Shown here piece by piece: positions 50,924 to 63,947 of a stretch of 64,000 bases of DNA. Numbering within the stretch: position 1 is the first letter of the stretch; each line of letters opens with the position of its first letter. Source of the DNA: Verpa conica (taxonomy: Eukaryota > Ascomycota > Pezizomycetes > Pezizales > Morchellaceae); assembly GCA_033030425.1 (NCBI GenBank), contig JAUFSD010000013.1, positions 1 to 64,000 on the forward strand, written 5' to 3'. The position numbers and the translations under genes are program-made. Under the pieces are notes generated by a model that worked only from the letters and a program-made list of their open reading frames with translations, ran no database searches and had not been told where the DNA came from.

Positions 50924-53900
50924 ATGACTTCTATCCCAACAGCCTTCACGGCTTTTGACAGGGCGTTATCAAACTTCAAGGACGGTCTCACACCAGCGGA
51001 GAAACTCGACTTTGCTCAAACATCTATCGAGGATGTTTACAAGGAAGCGAAAAACATACAGGAAAGACAAGGCCAACGGGGAATGCTTCGAAACCTGAGG
51101 AGAATACAGCCATACATCAACGGGCTTGTCCAATTTTCGGGTGTTATTCAAGTGCTAGTACAAGCAAAACCAGAGATAATGGCATTCATATGGGTATTTT
51201 CCTAGATCAAGGATATGAAATACCACACATAAATACTAACTGCGCTAGGGTCCAACAAAACTTTTACTCCAGGTATACCCAAGTACCTATTAGCCCGAGA
51301 GTACACTATTTAACCATCTTTAGATTACAAGCACATATACCGATAGCTTTGATAAACTACTGAACGCACTCGAAAAGATTGGGGAAAATCTCCCAAGATT
51401 TGAAAAATTCGCCGACATATTCCGGGGTGACTCCCGGATGGAGCAGGTTATAATTATGGTTTACGAGGATATCCTGAGTTTCCACCACAGTACATTGAAG
51501 TTTTTTCGAACGAAAGGTGCGTAAGCTAATAACCATTTTTGATATACATTATGATTTAAACCATACTAAATACCTCTATATAGCTTGGAAGCAACTATTC
51601 AAATCTCTATGGTCCACGTTTGAAGACAGATTTGGAGGGATCTTGTCTAGTCTTGAACGACACAGGGCCCTTGTCGATAACGAAGCGACAGCAGCCCACA
51701 TAGAGGCAGCACATGTGGCTCGGTCAGCGACCTTGCTTGCCGAGAAAGAAGCACTAAAGGACAGAGAGATGCGACAGCTTCGCTCCCTCAAAGAATGGCT
51801 AGATCCGGTCAATTATGAAGCCTATCTCGCGAAACTGGAACATCCTTGCCCAGCAACAGGGACTTGGCTAATTCAAAACGCTGATTTCAATATCTGGCTA
51901 GACATTGGAAATATAACCAAGCGGTTGCTATGGTTGACTGGTATCCCTGGATCTGGTATGTTGTCAATATGCTGTCGGAAGATGATATTCAGCTAATAGA
52001 AAAGGCAAAACATTTCTATCCTATCTGGTATTGCAACATTTAAAATCAAAATTACATAGTGGAGGCTCTGTAATATTTGCTTTCCTTAGAAACGAAAACA
52101 GCACCTTCGCGATGACGATGCGATCATTGGTATTCCAATTGCTATCTCAGAACCGCCAACTACTTCCATATCTTAACGACAAATGCGAATTCAAAGCATA
52201 TTGTCCTCTAACTTCAAAAGAAGAATTTGAGGAGGTTCTAGAGGTTATTCTCGGAAATATCAATGTTACTTATCTAATTATCGACGGTTTAGACGAAATC
52301 GAATTAGAAGAAAGGAAAATGGTACTTTCTATACTACTTTCACTCTTATCTAAAGTAGATAATCTCAAGATATTTCTTAGTAGCAGATTGGAGGCCGATA
52401 TATCCGATGCTTTGAGACCTGTCTTAGGCGATATCTACCGGGTTGATATTGGGAGTAATAATCAGCCAGACATTGCCACCTACGTTTCAATAAAGGGGCA
52501 AGCGGTTCTAGACAAATTCAATGTTGATGATGCAACCAAGAGTGAAATCGAAGGAATTCTTGACCGAGTAATTGATGAGGCGAAAGGTAAGTAGCGGATA
52601 CTACTTCTTACGTTCTTGCGCTTATACGTCCAAGGGATGTTTCTGTGGGCTCGACTTGTTATCTATAGCCTGCTCCAACAATTTGACCTAGAGGGACTTG
52701 AGGATGCAGCTAGAGACTTACCAGTTGGACTTGATGCAGCGTAAGTATGATTTTGAATCTCTGCACCTTCAATCGTTATCCCTAGGATTTTGGCTCACTA
52801 GACTATTTGGTACAGCTACGGGCGAATCTTAGACAGAATAAACATGAGTCTCACTCCGAGCGGGCAGAATTTAGCGAAACGGGTATTGCAATGGGTGTTA
52901 TGCGGCACTAGGCCGTTACGGTTAAAAGAACTTGAGCAAGCTATGGCGATCCGTAGTGGTGATAAGTGCACCAACAGGCGAAGGAGGTTCCTGGGGCGAT
53001 TAGATGAGCTTTGTGGGCCGATCTTGGAAATTGATAAATGTGAGAAGGTTCGTTTTGTTCATTTCACAGCAAAAGAGTAAGTTCTCACCTCATAATACGC
53101 GCTTGAGAGAGGCTTACACTACCTATTTTCAAGGTATCTCATCAGCGAATATAGCGGCCCATTTATTTATCCCTTGATGTCCCATCGAAGCATTGCGAAC
53201 ACTTGTATCTCGTATTTATCGTTTTCCTGTTTTGATGATGGGTTATCCGACGAGCAAGTTATTGAGAATATCCACTCTGGAGAGTATTGTCTTCACGAAT
53301 ATGCAGAAAGGAACTGGTTACACCACATCAAGCATGCAACGATGGAGGACGACCAGTTTTTACATGATCTAATTAATCTCTTAAATAACTTTATCGATCT
53401 TCAGCGCGATACAGAAATCCCGCACACTTCTTTACGGGTCTCTCCCGAAAATGAATTTCCAATAATCCTCAAACGTTGGCCTCAGTTGCATAAACATTTG
53501 ATTGACTGTCATGTTTATTATTCTACGAAACTAGGCCCGGAAGGTGCACCAGGTGAGCTCAGTAACCTACTAAGAAACCTTTCCAGCACTAACACCTCCG
53601 ACAGTAGAAAGTCCCTTGAAACTCCACAGACCAATAAGACGATTCCGGAAGCATCTCGAGAATCTCATCTCTCTATCAGCACCTAATGATGACATCTGCC
53701 TTCAACCACTCACACAAACATATGGACCTAATTTGTTCAAATGCCTACAGCCCAACTGTGTCCATTACCTTGAAGGATTTGATACCCAAATCAAACGGGA
53801 AGAACACCTCCAGAGGCACTCCCGCCCTTTCAAATGCAGCATCCAGACCTGCGACTTTTCCTCAGTCGGCTTCGCTTCAACCAGGGCCTTAGATAACCAC

Positions 53901-55850
53901 TCCCGCCTTTACCACCTGGTAGTTAGCGCCCATACTGAGGATATAGGCCCAGCAGAAGCTGATTCCTCAGAGAAGCTTGGGGGAGATAAATATCTCGCGC
54001 TTATGTTGTTTGACGCTATAGCGGCTGGTGATCGTGCTTCCGTTAAGAGCTTACTAGCGCAGGACCTGGATGCCGATTCGGTAAACGAGAAAGGCGAGAC
54101 TGCTCTACTCTACGCTCTCTCAACTAACTCTAAAGACATGGTTCGTCTCTTGCTAGAGAATGGGGCAAACCCAAACCGAAAAGGTCCGACTGGAAAGCCA
54201 ATCTTGTATTCGGCGGTTAGGCAAGGATCTGAGGCCTTGGTGGAATTGCTATTAGAGTGGGGTGCAGGGACCCACAGGAATGCGGTGAATGAAGGGTTGA
54301 TAATTGGAGCAACTATGCCCAACGGCGAGCTGATAGTCAAGGTGCTGCTAGAAGAGGCGGATGTCAATTTCAAAGGGAAGGAAGGAAAAACAGCATTGAT
54401 GGTGGCTGCTGAGAGCGGAACAGATGAAACGGTTCGAGCCTTGTTGGATGGTGGAGCGGATGTGGATGCAAGAGATGACAAGGAGAATTCGGCGCTGATA
54501 CTCGGAGCAGCAAAATCCCCTGGCGTGATCAAGGTCCTCATATCGAATGGAGCAAATGTTAATTTGAGAGGTAAATCTGACCGCTGGCCTAATCCATTAC
54601 GGACAGCATTGATGGTGGCTGCTGAGAGCGGGGCGGAGGAAACGGTTCGAGCCTTATTGGAGGGTGGAGCGGATGTGGATGCAAGAGGTGACAAGGAGAA
54701 TTCGGCGCTGATACTCGGAGCGGCAAAATCCCCTGGCGTGGTCAAGGTCCTCCTATCGTATGGAGCAGATGTGAATTTAAGAGGGGCCAGCGGAAGAACA
54801 GCATTGATGGTGGCTGCTGAGAGCGGAGGAGAGGAAACGGTTCGAGCCTTGTTGGAGAGTGGAGCGGATGTGGATGCAATAGATGACAAGGAGAATTCGG
54901 CGCTGATACTCGGAGCGGCAAAATCCCCTGGCGTGGTCAAGGTCCTCCTATCGCATGCAGCAGATGTGAATTTGAAGGGGAGCGGAGGAAGAACAGCATT
55001 GATGGTGGCTGCTGAGAGCGGAGGAGAGGAAACGGTTCGAGCCTTGTTGGAGAGTGGAGCGGATGTGAATTGGAAAGGGAATATGGGAATAACAGCATTA
55101 ATGGAGGCTGCTAAGAGTGGGGAGGGGGAAACAGTTCGAGCCTTGTTGGAGAGTGGAGCGGATGTGGATGCAAGAGATGACAATGAGAATTCGGCACTGA
55201 TTGGGGCTACTAAGAGAGGGGATAAGAAAGCAGTTCGAACCTTGTTAGAGGGTGGAGTGAATGCCAACGCAAAAGACGACCGCGGAGATACAGCACTGAT
55301 GCACGGAGTATTATCCGAAGATATGATCAAGCTGCTAGTAGAAAATGGGGCAGATGTGAACTTGAAGGGATCCAACGGACGAACAGCGTTAATGCAGATT
55401 GCTGAGAGGGATGGAAAACCACGCCTAACCCCTAAGTTGACTGCTGAGAGGGATGGAGAACGACGCCTAACCCCTAAGTTGACTGCTAAGAAGGCGCCAA
55501 ATATAATTCGATACTTGCTGAAGAGTGGGGCTACTATCGACGATATAGATAGTGCCGGGAATTCAGCACTGATAATCGCAGCAAGCGATACATATGCCGT
55601 ACTGGTAGTTAAGATCTTTTTAGAGCAGGGGGCAGATATTAATCTCAAGGGATCCAAGGGACAGACAGCGTTGATGAAAGCAGCCGGGTGGGGAACAAGC
55701 AAAATGGTGGAGGCCCTTTTGAAGGGGGGTGCAAATGTTCATTTGAGGGATGATAGTGGAAAGACGGCTTTGGAGATGGCAAAGGAGAAGTTTGTTCCGT
55801 TGCTCTTGGCTCATGGTGCTAGGTGGGATGGTGTTGAGACGGGGGTGTAG
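50924..55850 (+). CDS. NLR: Goodbye-like N-domain, NACHT, zinc finger, ankyrin repeats
   Basis: Nine exons fit in frame: 50924-51193, 51249-51272, 51324-51516, 51584-51955, 52005-52586, 52635-52740, 52816-53076, 53134-53603 and 53680-55850, giving 1,482 residues. The first ~280 residues resemble the Goodbye-like/STAND N-terminal region (AFTAFDRALSNFKDGL, IMAFIWGP, WKQLFKSLW) and end in a coiled stretch. NACHT follows: Walker A GIPGSGKT, reconstituted across the intron at 51956-52004, and Walker B YLIIDGLDE. A winged-helix region comes next (MFLWARLVIYSLL, VRFVHFTAKEYL). After it come two C2H2-like segments (FKCLQPNC, HLQRHSR, FKCSIQTC, LDNHSRLYH), then about 18 ankyrin repeats. The central repeats are nearly identical at DNA level. 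Fungal NLRs of this type act in non-self recognition and programmed cell death; the ligand is unknown. No disabling mutation was found. Confidence 0.88.
54361..55260 (+). repeat. High-identity ankyrin-coding tandem repeat
   Basis: The phrase ACAGCATTGATGGTGGCTGC begins at 54390, 54603, 54798 and 54993, with a variant at 55092. Spacings are 213, 195, 195 and 99 bases, all multiples of three: 71, 65, 65 and 33 codons. The 65-codon unit is a pair of ankyrin repeats. The 213 spacing carries an 18-base insertion. Stretches of dozens of bases are identical between units, unlike the more diverged repeats on either side. Confidence 0.9.
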
Positions 55851-56288
55851 TGTTGTGCGGGAGTGCATGTATACAGAGTATGGTGTACACGGGGGGCAGG
55901 GAGATGAGGTGCATGTAGGCAATGAGGATTTTGAATATACATAGAGCTTCTTGTTTTGTTTCTTTGCTTCATTTAATTATTAAATACATCTATTCGAAAC
56001 CCCCATATCACTCCCGTGGTATAGTATACATGTACTTACTCTATTGACCTATGCTGTAGTGTTAGGGTCAAGAATAAAAAATTGAAAGGCAACTTCCAGA
56101 AGGTCTGATATCCATCATAGTACTGGACTCCGAGATCCCAACCGGCACGATATGTACAAAACTATGACTCTAGAACACATCCCGTACCTCATATCCTCAT
56201 CAGCTCCGAAATACTTTCATCTTTATTGTAAAGACCTGTTAGCATGGCCTGCGCTAACGATTTCATATAAAGACTTCGAAACGGAATC
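55851..56288. other. Intergenic between convergent genes
   Basis: About 440 bases between the ends of the NLR gene and the RING gene. No gene or notable repeat is seen. Confidence 0.5.
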
Positions 56289-57099
56289 TTATAAGGATGC
56301 ATGGGAGCGCACCCTATCAGCGACGATGTTCCTACAAACTAGGCACTTAATTGTTCCGTGCCCTATAACACCCTTTCCTTTGATCCCAATTCCATCACAA
56401 CATGACTGGAATGTTTATGAGTAAGTTCATAGTCTCAAATCCCACGGGGGTGAGCTCTGGTAGTAAACGTACCGTACAAAGTGGTAAATATTTACACGGC
56501 ACAAATAGCGTATCTGCAATGTGGTTAAAGCAAATGATACACCCAGCATCTATATTCATCTCATCAAACTCCAGTGCCCGTGGTACCACGTCTTCATTCC
56601 TCTGGGCGGCCTTTACATGGAATTCCTTCTGGATCATGAAAATGGCCTTCAGTGCGTTATCGATCATTTGTTTGTGCTCGTCACTAGCCTCCCCGTCTCC
56701 ATCTGTTATTGTCCTGCCAAAGGGTTCAAGGAGGATGGAGGCGTTTTCAGCAACTTTCTCGAGACTTGCGGGTTGACGCGGGGGTCCCTGTTGCACTTCC
56801 GGTGGCATGAATGGTATATCAGCTTTTATATCGCCATAGATTTCTTTCGTCCCCCAAATGATCGACCGAATAATTGAAATGCCTGCAGTCTGAGTCGCTG
56901 CCAATATCCCTACGATTATACACAGAGAGGCAGGTGTAATGAGAAAACTATCAACTCCGTTCGACAACTTGCCTAAGCACTGCATTGGTTGTAACACTCC
57001 CCATAGCCATAATGCCTTCCCACAAAATACGGTGAGAAAGGGAGCTAACGAGCCTCTGAGGTCATTGATGACATTATCCCATACTTTGCAGAGATACAT
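56289..57099 (-). CDS. Membrane-associated RING-finger protein (E3-like)
   Basis: Two minus-strand exons fit: 57099-56473 and 56405-56289, giving 247 residues. The N-terminal part has hydrophobic segments (SLAPFLTVFCGKALWLWGVL, LITPASLCIIVGILAATQTA) consistent with membrane anchoring. A helical linker follows (GGEASDEHKQ-like acidic part, ALKAIFMIQKEFHVKA). The C-terminus is a RING: CIICFNHIADT, VPCKYLPLC, then, across the 67-nt intron with GTACGT donor, SCCDG and CLVCRNIVADRVR. This is the C-terminal RING layout of MUL1-like ubiquitin ligases. The position normally His in PC-x-H-L is Tyr here, which may weaken zinc binding. ATG 57099 is the first in this frame, but an upstream exon in another frame (57245-57100) could replace it. 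Function is inferred from the RING only. Confidence 0.65.
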
Positions 57100-58813
57100 T
57101 CACAGTTGGTGGATGTAGCACCGGCAGATCCAGCCATCGAAAGAACAATCCCTACTTCGAGTACTGTGAATTGATGATACTTGGTTATGATAGGGACCGG
57201 CACTCCTCCCCAGCACTGCCGTAGAAGTAGTAGCCGTAAACACATGACATATTTTTTATCGAGCCAATTTGATCAGCTGGTATATAGAGGGGTATATTGA
57301 ATTGGTATGGGGAGATGCAATACCTTCAACGAACTCCAGCGCAACGGTGCCCGCATGACCCATAACCTGTATCGGATCGCCCTGTCTAAGTCTCCTATCG
57401 GTGATAGGTACTTCCTAGTCATCAGCTCCTGGATTTCAACTCATATGCATCAGCCTCGTTACCTCGGAGGTGTCCCTTTCTGCTCAAATAGCTCTACACC
57501 TCGTGTTATAGAGGGGCAGTAGTTCTATGTTACTAAGGTTCGGAGGGTATCCGATACTTTCTAGGTTACAGCAATGGTATCGCAGGTGGAATAGAGACTA
57601 AAGATATTTTCAGTACTAGTGATGAAGTATGCTTCTTCGGCCTTCAACCTTGACACCAAGGCTCTTCCGAAAGCTAAGCACCAGAGGCGGCCTGAAATCA
57701 GTGCCTCAGATAACCCTACAGAAACCAATGGTACTATACCGCAAGCTATTACATATTGTTGCATTAAAAATATGCGCTCAAACCTACACTTTCTGTCCAG
57801 GGCTATGTTCGCACGTTGTTAGGCTACTGAGAAAGGCTGCATCACTTGGCAGGCTGAGCAGTATGATGTGTTACTACAGGTTAGCGAATAACTCAGCCAT
57901 ATAAATGGGATATCACATTCGTTGCGTTTGAAACATCGTTCACCTCCAGCCTCCTCTTGTGTACGAACCTGATACTGACACACGAAACCTCTAAAGTGAT
58001 ATAATTTAGCTGTTCTATAAATTAATCTAGGCGTAAGAACATATCACGCTCTTTAATCTTGTATAGTACACTCTATGTCTTAAATTTGTACTTATCTATC
58101 CATAAGCCTCATATCTATCTCCCTTGTAGCCTTACCAACCCCGTTGTGGTCCTGCTGCCAAGCCTGCCTATTGATATGTGTATAACCCTAACCCTGGATA
58201 ATTGGGAGGATCTTACAACCTATTAGTCTACCTTATATGCTATCATGTCACAGCAGTAGTTTTCAATAGAGTTTATATTAGTAATTTTCCTGTTCATATG
58301 CTATAAACACCACTCTTTACACCCTCCATCGTCTGCCTCGTAATATTATTAATCCACGGATGAGGTTTAGTTTATAGTATAGCCATAAATTGTTATATGC
58401 ATAGGAATGGATAAACGATTATGAAAGATTTGACTATATCGTGGAAAGTCCCTCCTAATCACCTATAATCGAACTTAAACGAGATAATTGGTAGATTACG
58501 ACTCCAGCCCGCCCAAGCCCTACGTATCGTTTCATACCTTAAGTAATGGGCCGCTTAGGCAAACCTAAATTTTGGTAGCGAGGACGGATCACTGGAGATC
58601 AAGTTACCGAAAAGGAAAGTCCCCTTGTCAACACCCTCGGACCCCCAGGATCAAGACGTAGCCAACCCTGTTCACATCTTCTCTTTCATTGGCTAAAGCT
58701 ACTCTATTTGCTTGCACGTGCATCATGCGAGGGCTGCAAACTGAAATACTTTATAGTCCACCCCAGACCTCTCTTTGATTTTGACCCCTTCAAAACACTT
58801 CATCCGATCAATC
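57100..58813. other. Intergenic, no supported gene
   Basis: About 1.7 kb. A hydrophobic reading frame at 57245-57100 on the minus strand could be an upstream exon of the RING gene. Short plus-strand frames at 57.3-57.9 kb show no domain. AACCCTAACCCT occurs once near 58186 but is too short for a telomeric array. The right end should contain the promoter of the hydrolase-NLR gene. Confidence 0.45.
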
Positions 58814-61800
58814 ATGGCCGATAATACTACCAACTCTTCAGGTAAGGATGTCGGAACTATGCCTAACACAGCAGATACGGTGGGGAAAAATACGAAACCG
58901 ATAACCTGGAAGTGCTATCGAATCCAAAACGTGCCGTGTACATGGACCAAAAGCAAGCTACATCACTCACTCCAAAAGCTGGATTCTCTCGGAGACCTAA
59001 AAGAGAGCGAGCTCTCGCTTTTTTCTACATCTTCTAGCAGCCTAATTAAGACGGCACTGATGTACCGAGAAAAATCCCCAGAGTGCTTCCGGTCGCTCGG
59101 AAGCGAAAAGACCATCTTACTTGAAGTAGATGTAGCGGGTACGGATGGAGTGACCTTCGGGTCGAGACACTTTCTGTCGGTTGACTGCGAATTTTATGGT
59201 CTAACGCCTCTGAATGACCCGGTGGGAGACAATATTGTCGAGTACGCCGTATCTAACTCAGGGAATATATTTTTATATGGGTACTAATACGTGCTCTCGG
59301 ATTCAGCGTTATCGCGGTGACCGGTCTTGCCGGGAATGCGTATGGGTCTTGGACAAACAGGAGAACCCGTCATATGTGGCTCAAGGATTTCCTCCCACGC
59401 GAGCACAAAAACATCCGGGTTTTAACCTACGGATACAACACAAAACTAATGGGGGAGGGTAAAGTAAATTTTAGCTTAGTAGATCACAACAATACATTCA
59501 TTCAACAATTGGAAAACGTTAGGATATCGGAAGAGGTGACTATGCCGATTGTTTCGGGAAGCCTCTGAGATAATCTGACATTAGAATTAGGAGAAAAAAA
59601 GGCCTATTATCTTCATAGGGCATAGCTTTGGTGGAATTTTGATATTACAGGTAAGAGAAAGATGAGAGAACCCATCTAGATATATTTTGGCTTACCTGCT
59701 GGCTATCAGGGATTAGTAGAGTCACGGTACGGCCTTCAGCGAGACATTGTTCATTCAACACATGGACTTCTACTTTTTGGTGTCCCGTTATTGGGCTTAA
59801 ATGGGGTCGAGGAGCTGGAAGCGATGGTGAATGATATGCCGCCTGCAGAACGACCAAGCAAACATGAGCTCATCAATTGTCTCAAAAAAGATTCACAATA
59901 CTTAAAAACCCTCAACCCCAAGATTATCGATCTCTGCTCGAAACTACAGCTTCATATTTTTTCCTACTATGAAAAAATACTAACTCGAACTGCTCAAAAG
60001 AATGTAAGAGGAGAATAAATTTTCTATTTCTCTATCATATCCATTGTACTAAAACTAGAATTTTTAGCCCACAACAGGAAAGTGGGAGAGGTCTGGTAGG
60101 GAGGTTCTATCTGTTGATATGTCATCTGCTGTGATGGCTTTACCTAACGAGAAGCGATATCCTATTCCGCTCAACCATACGGAAATGGTTAAGTTCGAGA
60201 CGATGGGCGATAGCAACTATCGAACAGTGTCCACCCACATAGCGGAGTGTTTGCAAAGAATCTCTAGAATGCGTAGTATGTGAGAAAAAGGTCCTAGAAT
60301 ATATTCCTAGTAAAGACACTAACCTTATACAGGTACGCGAAAGCGGGCAAATAGTGATGAGGATGAACGTACGTGAGGCTAATCCAAAAGCACTTATTGA
60401 TATTCAAATGATAAAATGGGCTGCAGAAATAACTGCATGAACCCAATCTGAGCGAGGGCTGAAGCAACAATCTAGGTACTGATAAAGGAAATAAAATCTT
60501 AAAAGACTGGAAGGTGCTTACCGATATCCTCGTAGGTTTATTCACAAATTTAGTTCAACAAATATACCTGCGAAACTAACCAAACTCACAGGATGCACCA
60601 CAAAACCCCGCTTTCACCTCCGAGATAGCAATAGGCAAGGCCACCCGGGGTGACCAGCAACTAGAGTTCCCATATTCTATCCCAATGAAGTTACCGTTTC
60701 AAAGAAATAGCAACTTTACAGGCCGAAAAAAGGAACTCGACGCGATTCACGACCTATTACAAGGTACAGGTCATGACCCGGATTCACCAGAGCAGAGAGT
60801 TGTGGCTCTCCATGGTCTAGGTGGAATAGGAAAGACCCAAATTGCAATTCAGTATGCTTATTCCCACGAGAAAGACTATACGTCAATCTGGTGGGTTAGC
60901 GGCGCCACTACTGAAACCCTATCCCAGGGCTTCCTACATATTGCTCGTGATCTAGTTGCGCATCATGCCCAGGGCCGGCCTAAGGCAGAATACTACAGGG
61001 TCGCAATTGCATTAGGAATACCCCCTGATGCTGTTAGTCAAAAAGGAAATATTGAGTTTGACCTTATGAGGGATACCATTAATGGGGTGAAGTCGTGGTT
61101 AGCGGCCAAGGATAACCAAAGATGGTTGCTGATAATCGACAACTACGACGATATGGAAAACGTTATGATAGCCGACTTTTTACCGGCATCAGGTAGTATT
61201 ATTGTCACCAGCAGGGCATCAGCCTCTGAGTATCTTGGAGAAGGTCTCGAGATTGTAGAGATTGAACTTGAGGATGCGATCGAAATACTCCGAAAGAGTG
61301 CACGGCGCAAGGTGGCTACATTTGATAGTGGTAAGTGAGGAATATTGGTGCGGCATGAGGGTGCCTTCTTCGATCTTCTTCCCCTATACCATGAGCATTT
61401 CTTAACGACCAGCATCGGTAGGTGAAATACCTAATAGGTTATTTTAAGCTCCTGCCAGACTGCCCGGTATTATAGATGCTTGGTATAGGGTAGAGAAGGA
61501 ATCGGAGAAGGCATTCTAGTGAACCATCTATTAGCTTAACTAACCCAGGTAATACGTTATCGTAGAACGGGGCGATGCTTTAGCAATCGTAAAGAAACTT
61601 GGTGCTCTCCCACTTGCCCTTGATCAGGCAGGCTCATATATCAAGACACAGCAAATCACTTTCAGCGACTATCTCCCAATATTTGAGAAAGAGTTTACTA
61701 AGGTTGCAGCCCAGAGGCGACCAAAAGCTGTTTGGCAATATAGGGAGGACACATTATTCACGACTTGGGAAATTTCTTTTAATTCTCTTGGGTCAGACGC

Positions 61801-63947
61801 TCAACATTTGCTCCTTTTATGCGGCTTTTTAGACAATGAAGATATTTGGCAAGGGCTTTTACCGCCTAAGAAGCTCAAAGAGCTTGGAATTGGTATATGA
61901 CTATCCTTAATTGTAGCGGTATCTAGAAGCTAAAGATAAGCCAGAGTCTGTGACGGAAGCGGTTCTCGATATATTCTCCTTGTCATTGGCCAAGCGCAAA
62001 ACCTCCGATGGACTATGGATTCACCCGATGGTCCATCTATGGTCACAAGAAAGATTGGGAGATAGTGTAAAGCAAAAGAATGCGTCCGACGCAATTTCGT
62101 TGACTGCCGCGGCGACCTGGTTTGATGAATCGAGCCGAACAGCTAACAACTGGGTGCTGGAGAGAAGGCTTATGCCCCATATCCATGTGTGCTTCAACCA
62201 CACTTGTGTCCATCACTATATCGAAGAGGCTACAATAAGTACGCTTAGTGATCTTCAAACCCTAGCAAGGGTCCTCATACAACAAGCAGACTTCCGTAAA
62301 GCTGAGGAACTTCTGCGTTGGGTACTTGCAGGGAATGAGACGTCTCTAGGCAAAAATCACCCTGATACGCTAAGCACAGTCCATCTGATGGCATCTATAT
62401 TCAACACAAAGGGGGAGTGTAACCAGGCTCTAGAATTTTATAAGCGGGCGTTTTCCGGGAGGGTAGAAGTCTTAGGCGGAGATCATCCCGATACATTGAC
62501 CACAATCCACGAGGTAGCATCGGTCTTCAATAGCCAAGGAAAGCATGCCAAAGCACTACAGTGGTACGAGGGGGTACTTGCTAGAAGGCAGAAGGTCTTG
62601 GGCATGGAACACTCTGATACGCTGGCCACCATTCACAACATTGCGGGAGTATTCAATGACCAAGGAGAGTACGAAAAAGCGCTGGAATGGTATAGCCGAT
62701 CCCTTACCGCGGGTGAAAAGACACTGGGGATGGATCATCCTGATACACTTGCAACCGTCATCAGTATGGCATCAGTGTTCAAACAGCTGGGAAGGAACTC
62801 TGATGAGGATGTGTTTGCATTGTATAAACGGGGACTTGATGGTAGCGAGAGAGTATTGGGCAAGGACCACCCGGATACGTTGATAGCTGTCAACAATATG
62901 GCATCAGCGTTCGTGGACCAAGGAAAGCATGAAGAAGCGCTTGAACTCTATAGACGAGCACTTGACGGCAATGACAAGGCCCTGGGTAAAGATCACCGTA
63001 ATACCCTAGGCACAATTCAAAACATGGCATCGGTATTTCAAAAGCAGCGAAAGCTCGATCACGCACTCGAGTGGTATAAGCGGGCATTAGTTGGGAGAGT
63101 CAAGGTCCTAGGCAGAGGTCACGAGGAGACGCTGCACACTATCCACGATATGGCATCTGTTTATGAAGAGCAAGGAAAGGACGATTATGCACTCGAGTTG
63201 TATAGAGGCGCATTGGCTGGGAGAGAAAGTACCCTTGGTATAGATCACCTCGATACGCTGAAGACTGTCCACGGTATAGCATCAGTTTTAGATAACCAAG
63301 GAAAGTACAACGAAGCACTAGAGTGGTACAAAAGGGTACTCACAGGAAGGGAGAAATTGCTTCCTACGGATCACCCTGATACGTTGAGCACTATGCATGA
63401 TATGGCAAATGTACTCGAAAATCAAGAAAAGTTCGACGATGCACTCGAGTTGTATAGGCGAGCACTTGCTGGTAGCGAAAAGGTTCTGGGCAGTGACCAC
63501 CCCGATACACTAAGCACCCTCCACAATATCGCATCGGTACTAGAAAGTCAAGGCGAGGATGAAGAAGCGCTCGCACTTTACCAGCGGGTACTCGCCGGGA
63601 AGAAGATGACTTTGGGGGAGAATCACATTGATACCCTAGACGCTATGCAAAGTGTAGCATCTATGCTTGAAGAGCAAGGGAAATACGATGACGCGCTCGA
63701 GTTATATAAGCCCGTGCTCAGAGAGAGAGAAAAATCTCTCGGCATGGACCACCCTGATACACTTATTACTGTCTTCAATATTGCATCAATCCTCGAATAT
63801 CAAGGAAAACACGATGATGCCCGCGAGTGGTTCCGAAGAGTAATTGCAAGTAGAGAAAAAGCCCTTACCGGCAACCACATCTTCACTCCGAGCATGAAAA
63901 CCTCACTTACACTTCTAAAATCAATACATATATCGGTAAGACCCTAA
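58814..63947 (+). CDS. NLR: alpha/beta-hydrolase, NB-ARC, TPR repeats
   Basis: The start ATG at 58814 opens MADNTTNSSGK. Exons traced are 58814-59241, 59307-59535, 59591-59650, 59710-60003, 60068 to about 60.29 kb, 60593-61334, 61576-61893 and 61931-63947; the link between 60.29 and 60.59 kb is not resolved. The N-terminal effector is a SesB-like alpha/beta hydrolase: VTGLAGNAYGSW, VLTYGYNTKL, the nucleophile elbow FIGHSFGG, FGVPLLG and a late NHTEMVKF with the likely catalytic His. NB-ARC follows: GLGGIGKTQIA (P-loop), WLLIIDNYDD (Walker B), IIVTSRAS and LPLALDQAGSY (GLPL). The C-terminus has about thirteen 42-residue kinesin-light-chain-type TPRs with the HPDTL, NMAS and EALELYRRAL pattern. 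Such proteins are thought to release hydrolase activity on ligand binding. A good intron signal (63936-63989) near the stop suggests that the true C-terminus may lie beyond the window. Confidence 0.85.

Noticed and set aside
54110..55702. 530-codon frame antisense to the ankyrin exon
   Set aside because: It is the exact antisense of near-identical ankyrin repeats with biased codons. The plus strand has clear domains and splice-supported continuity.
58182..58198. AACCCTAACCCT, telomere-like
   Set aside because: Only two units in the interior of a gene-containing region; single TTAGGG-like hits also occur near 26810 and 34320. This is chance level, not a telomere.
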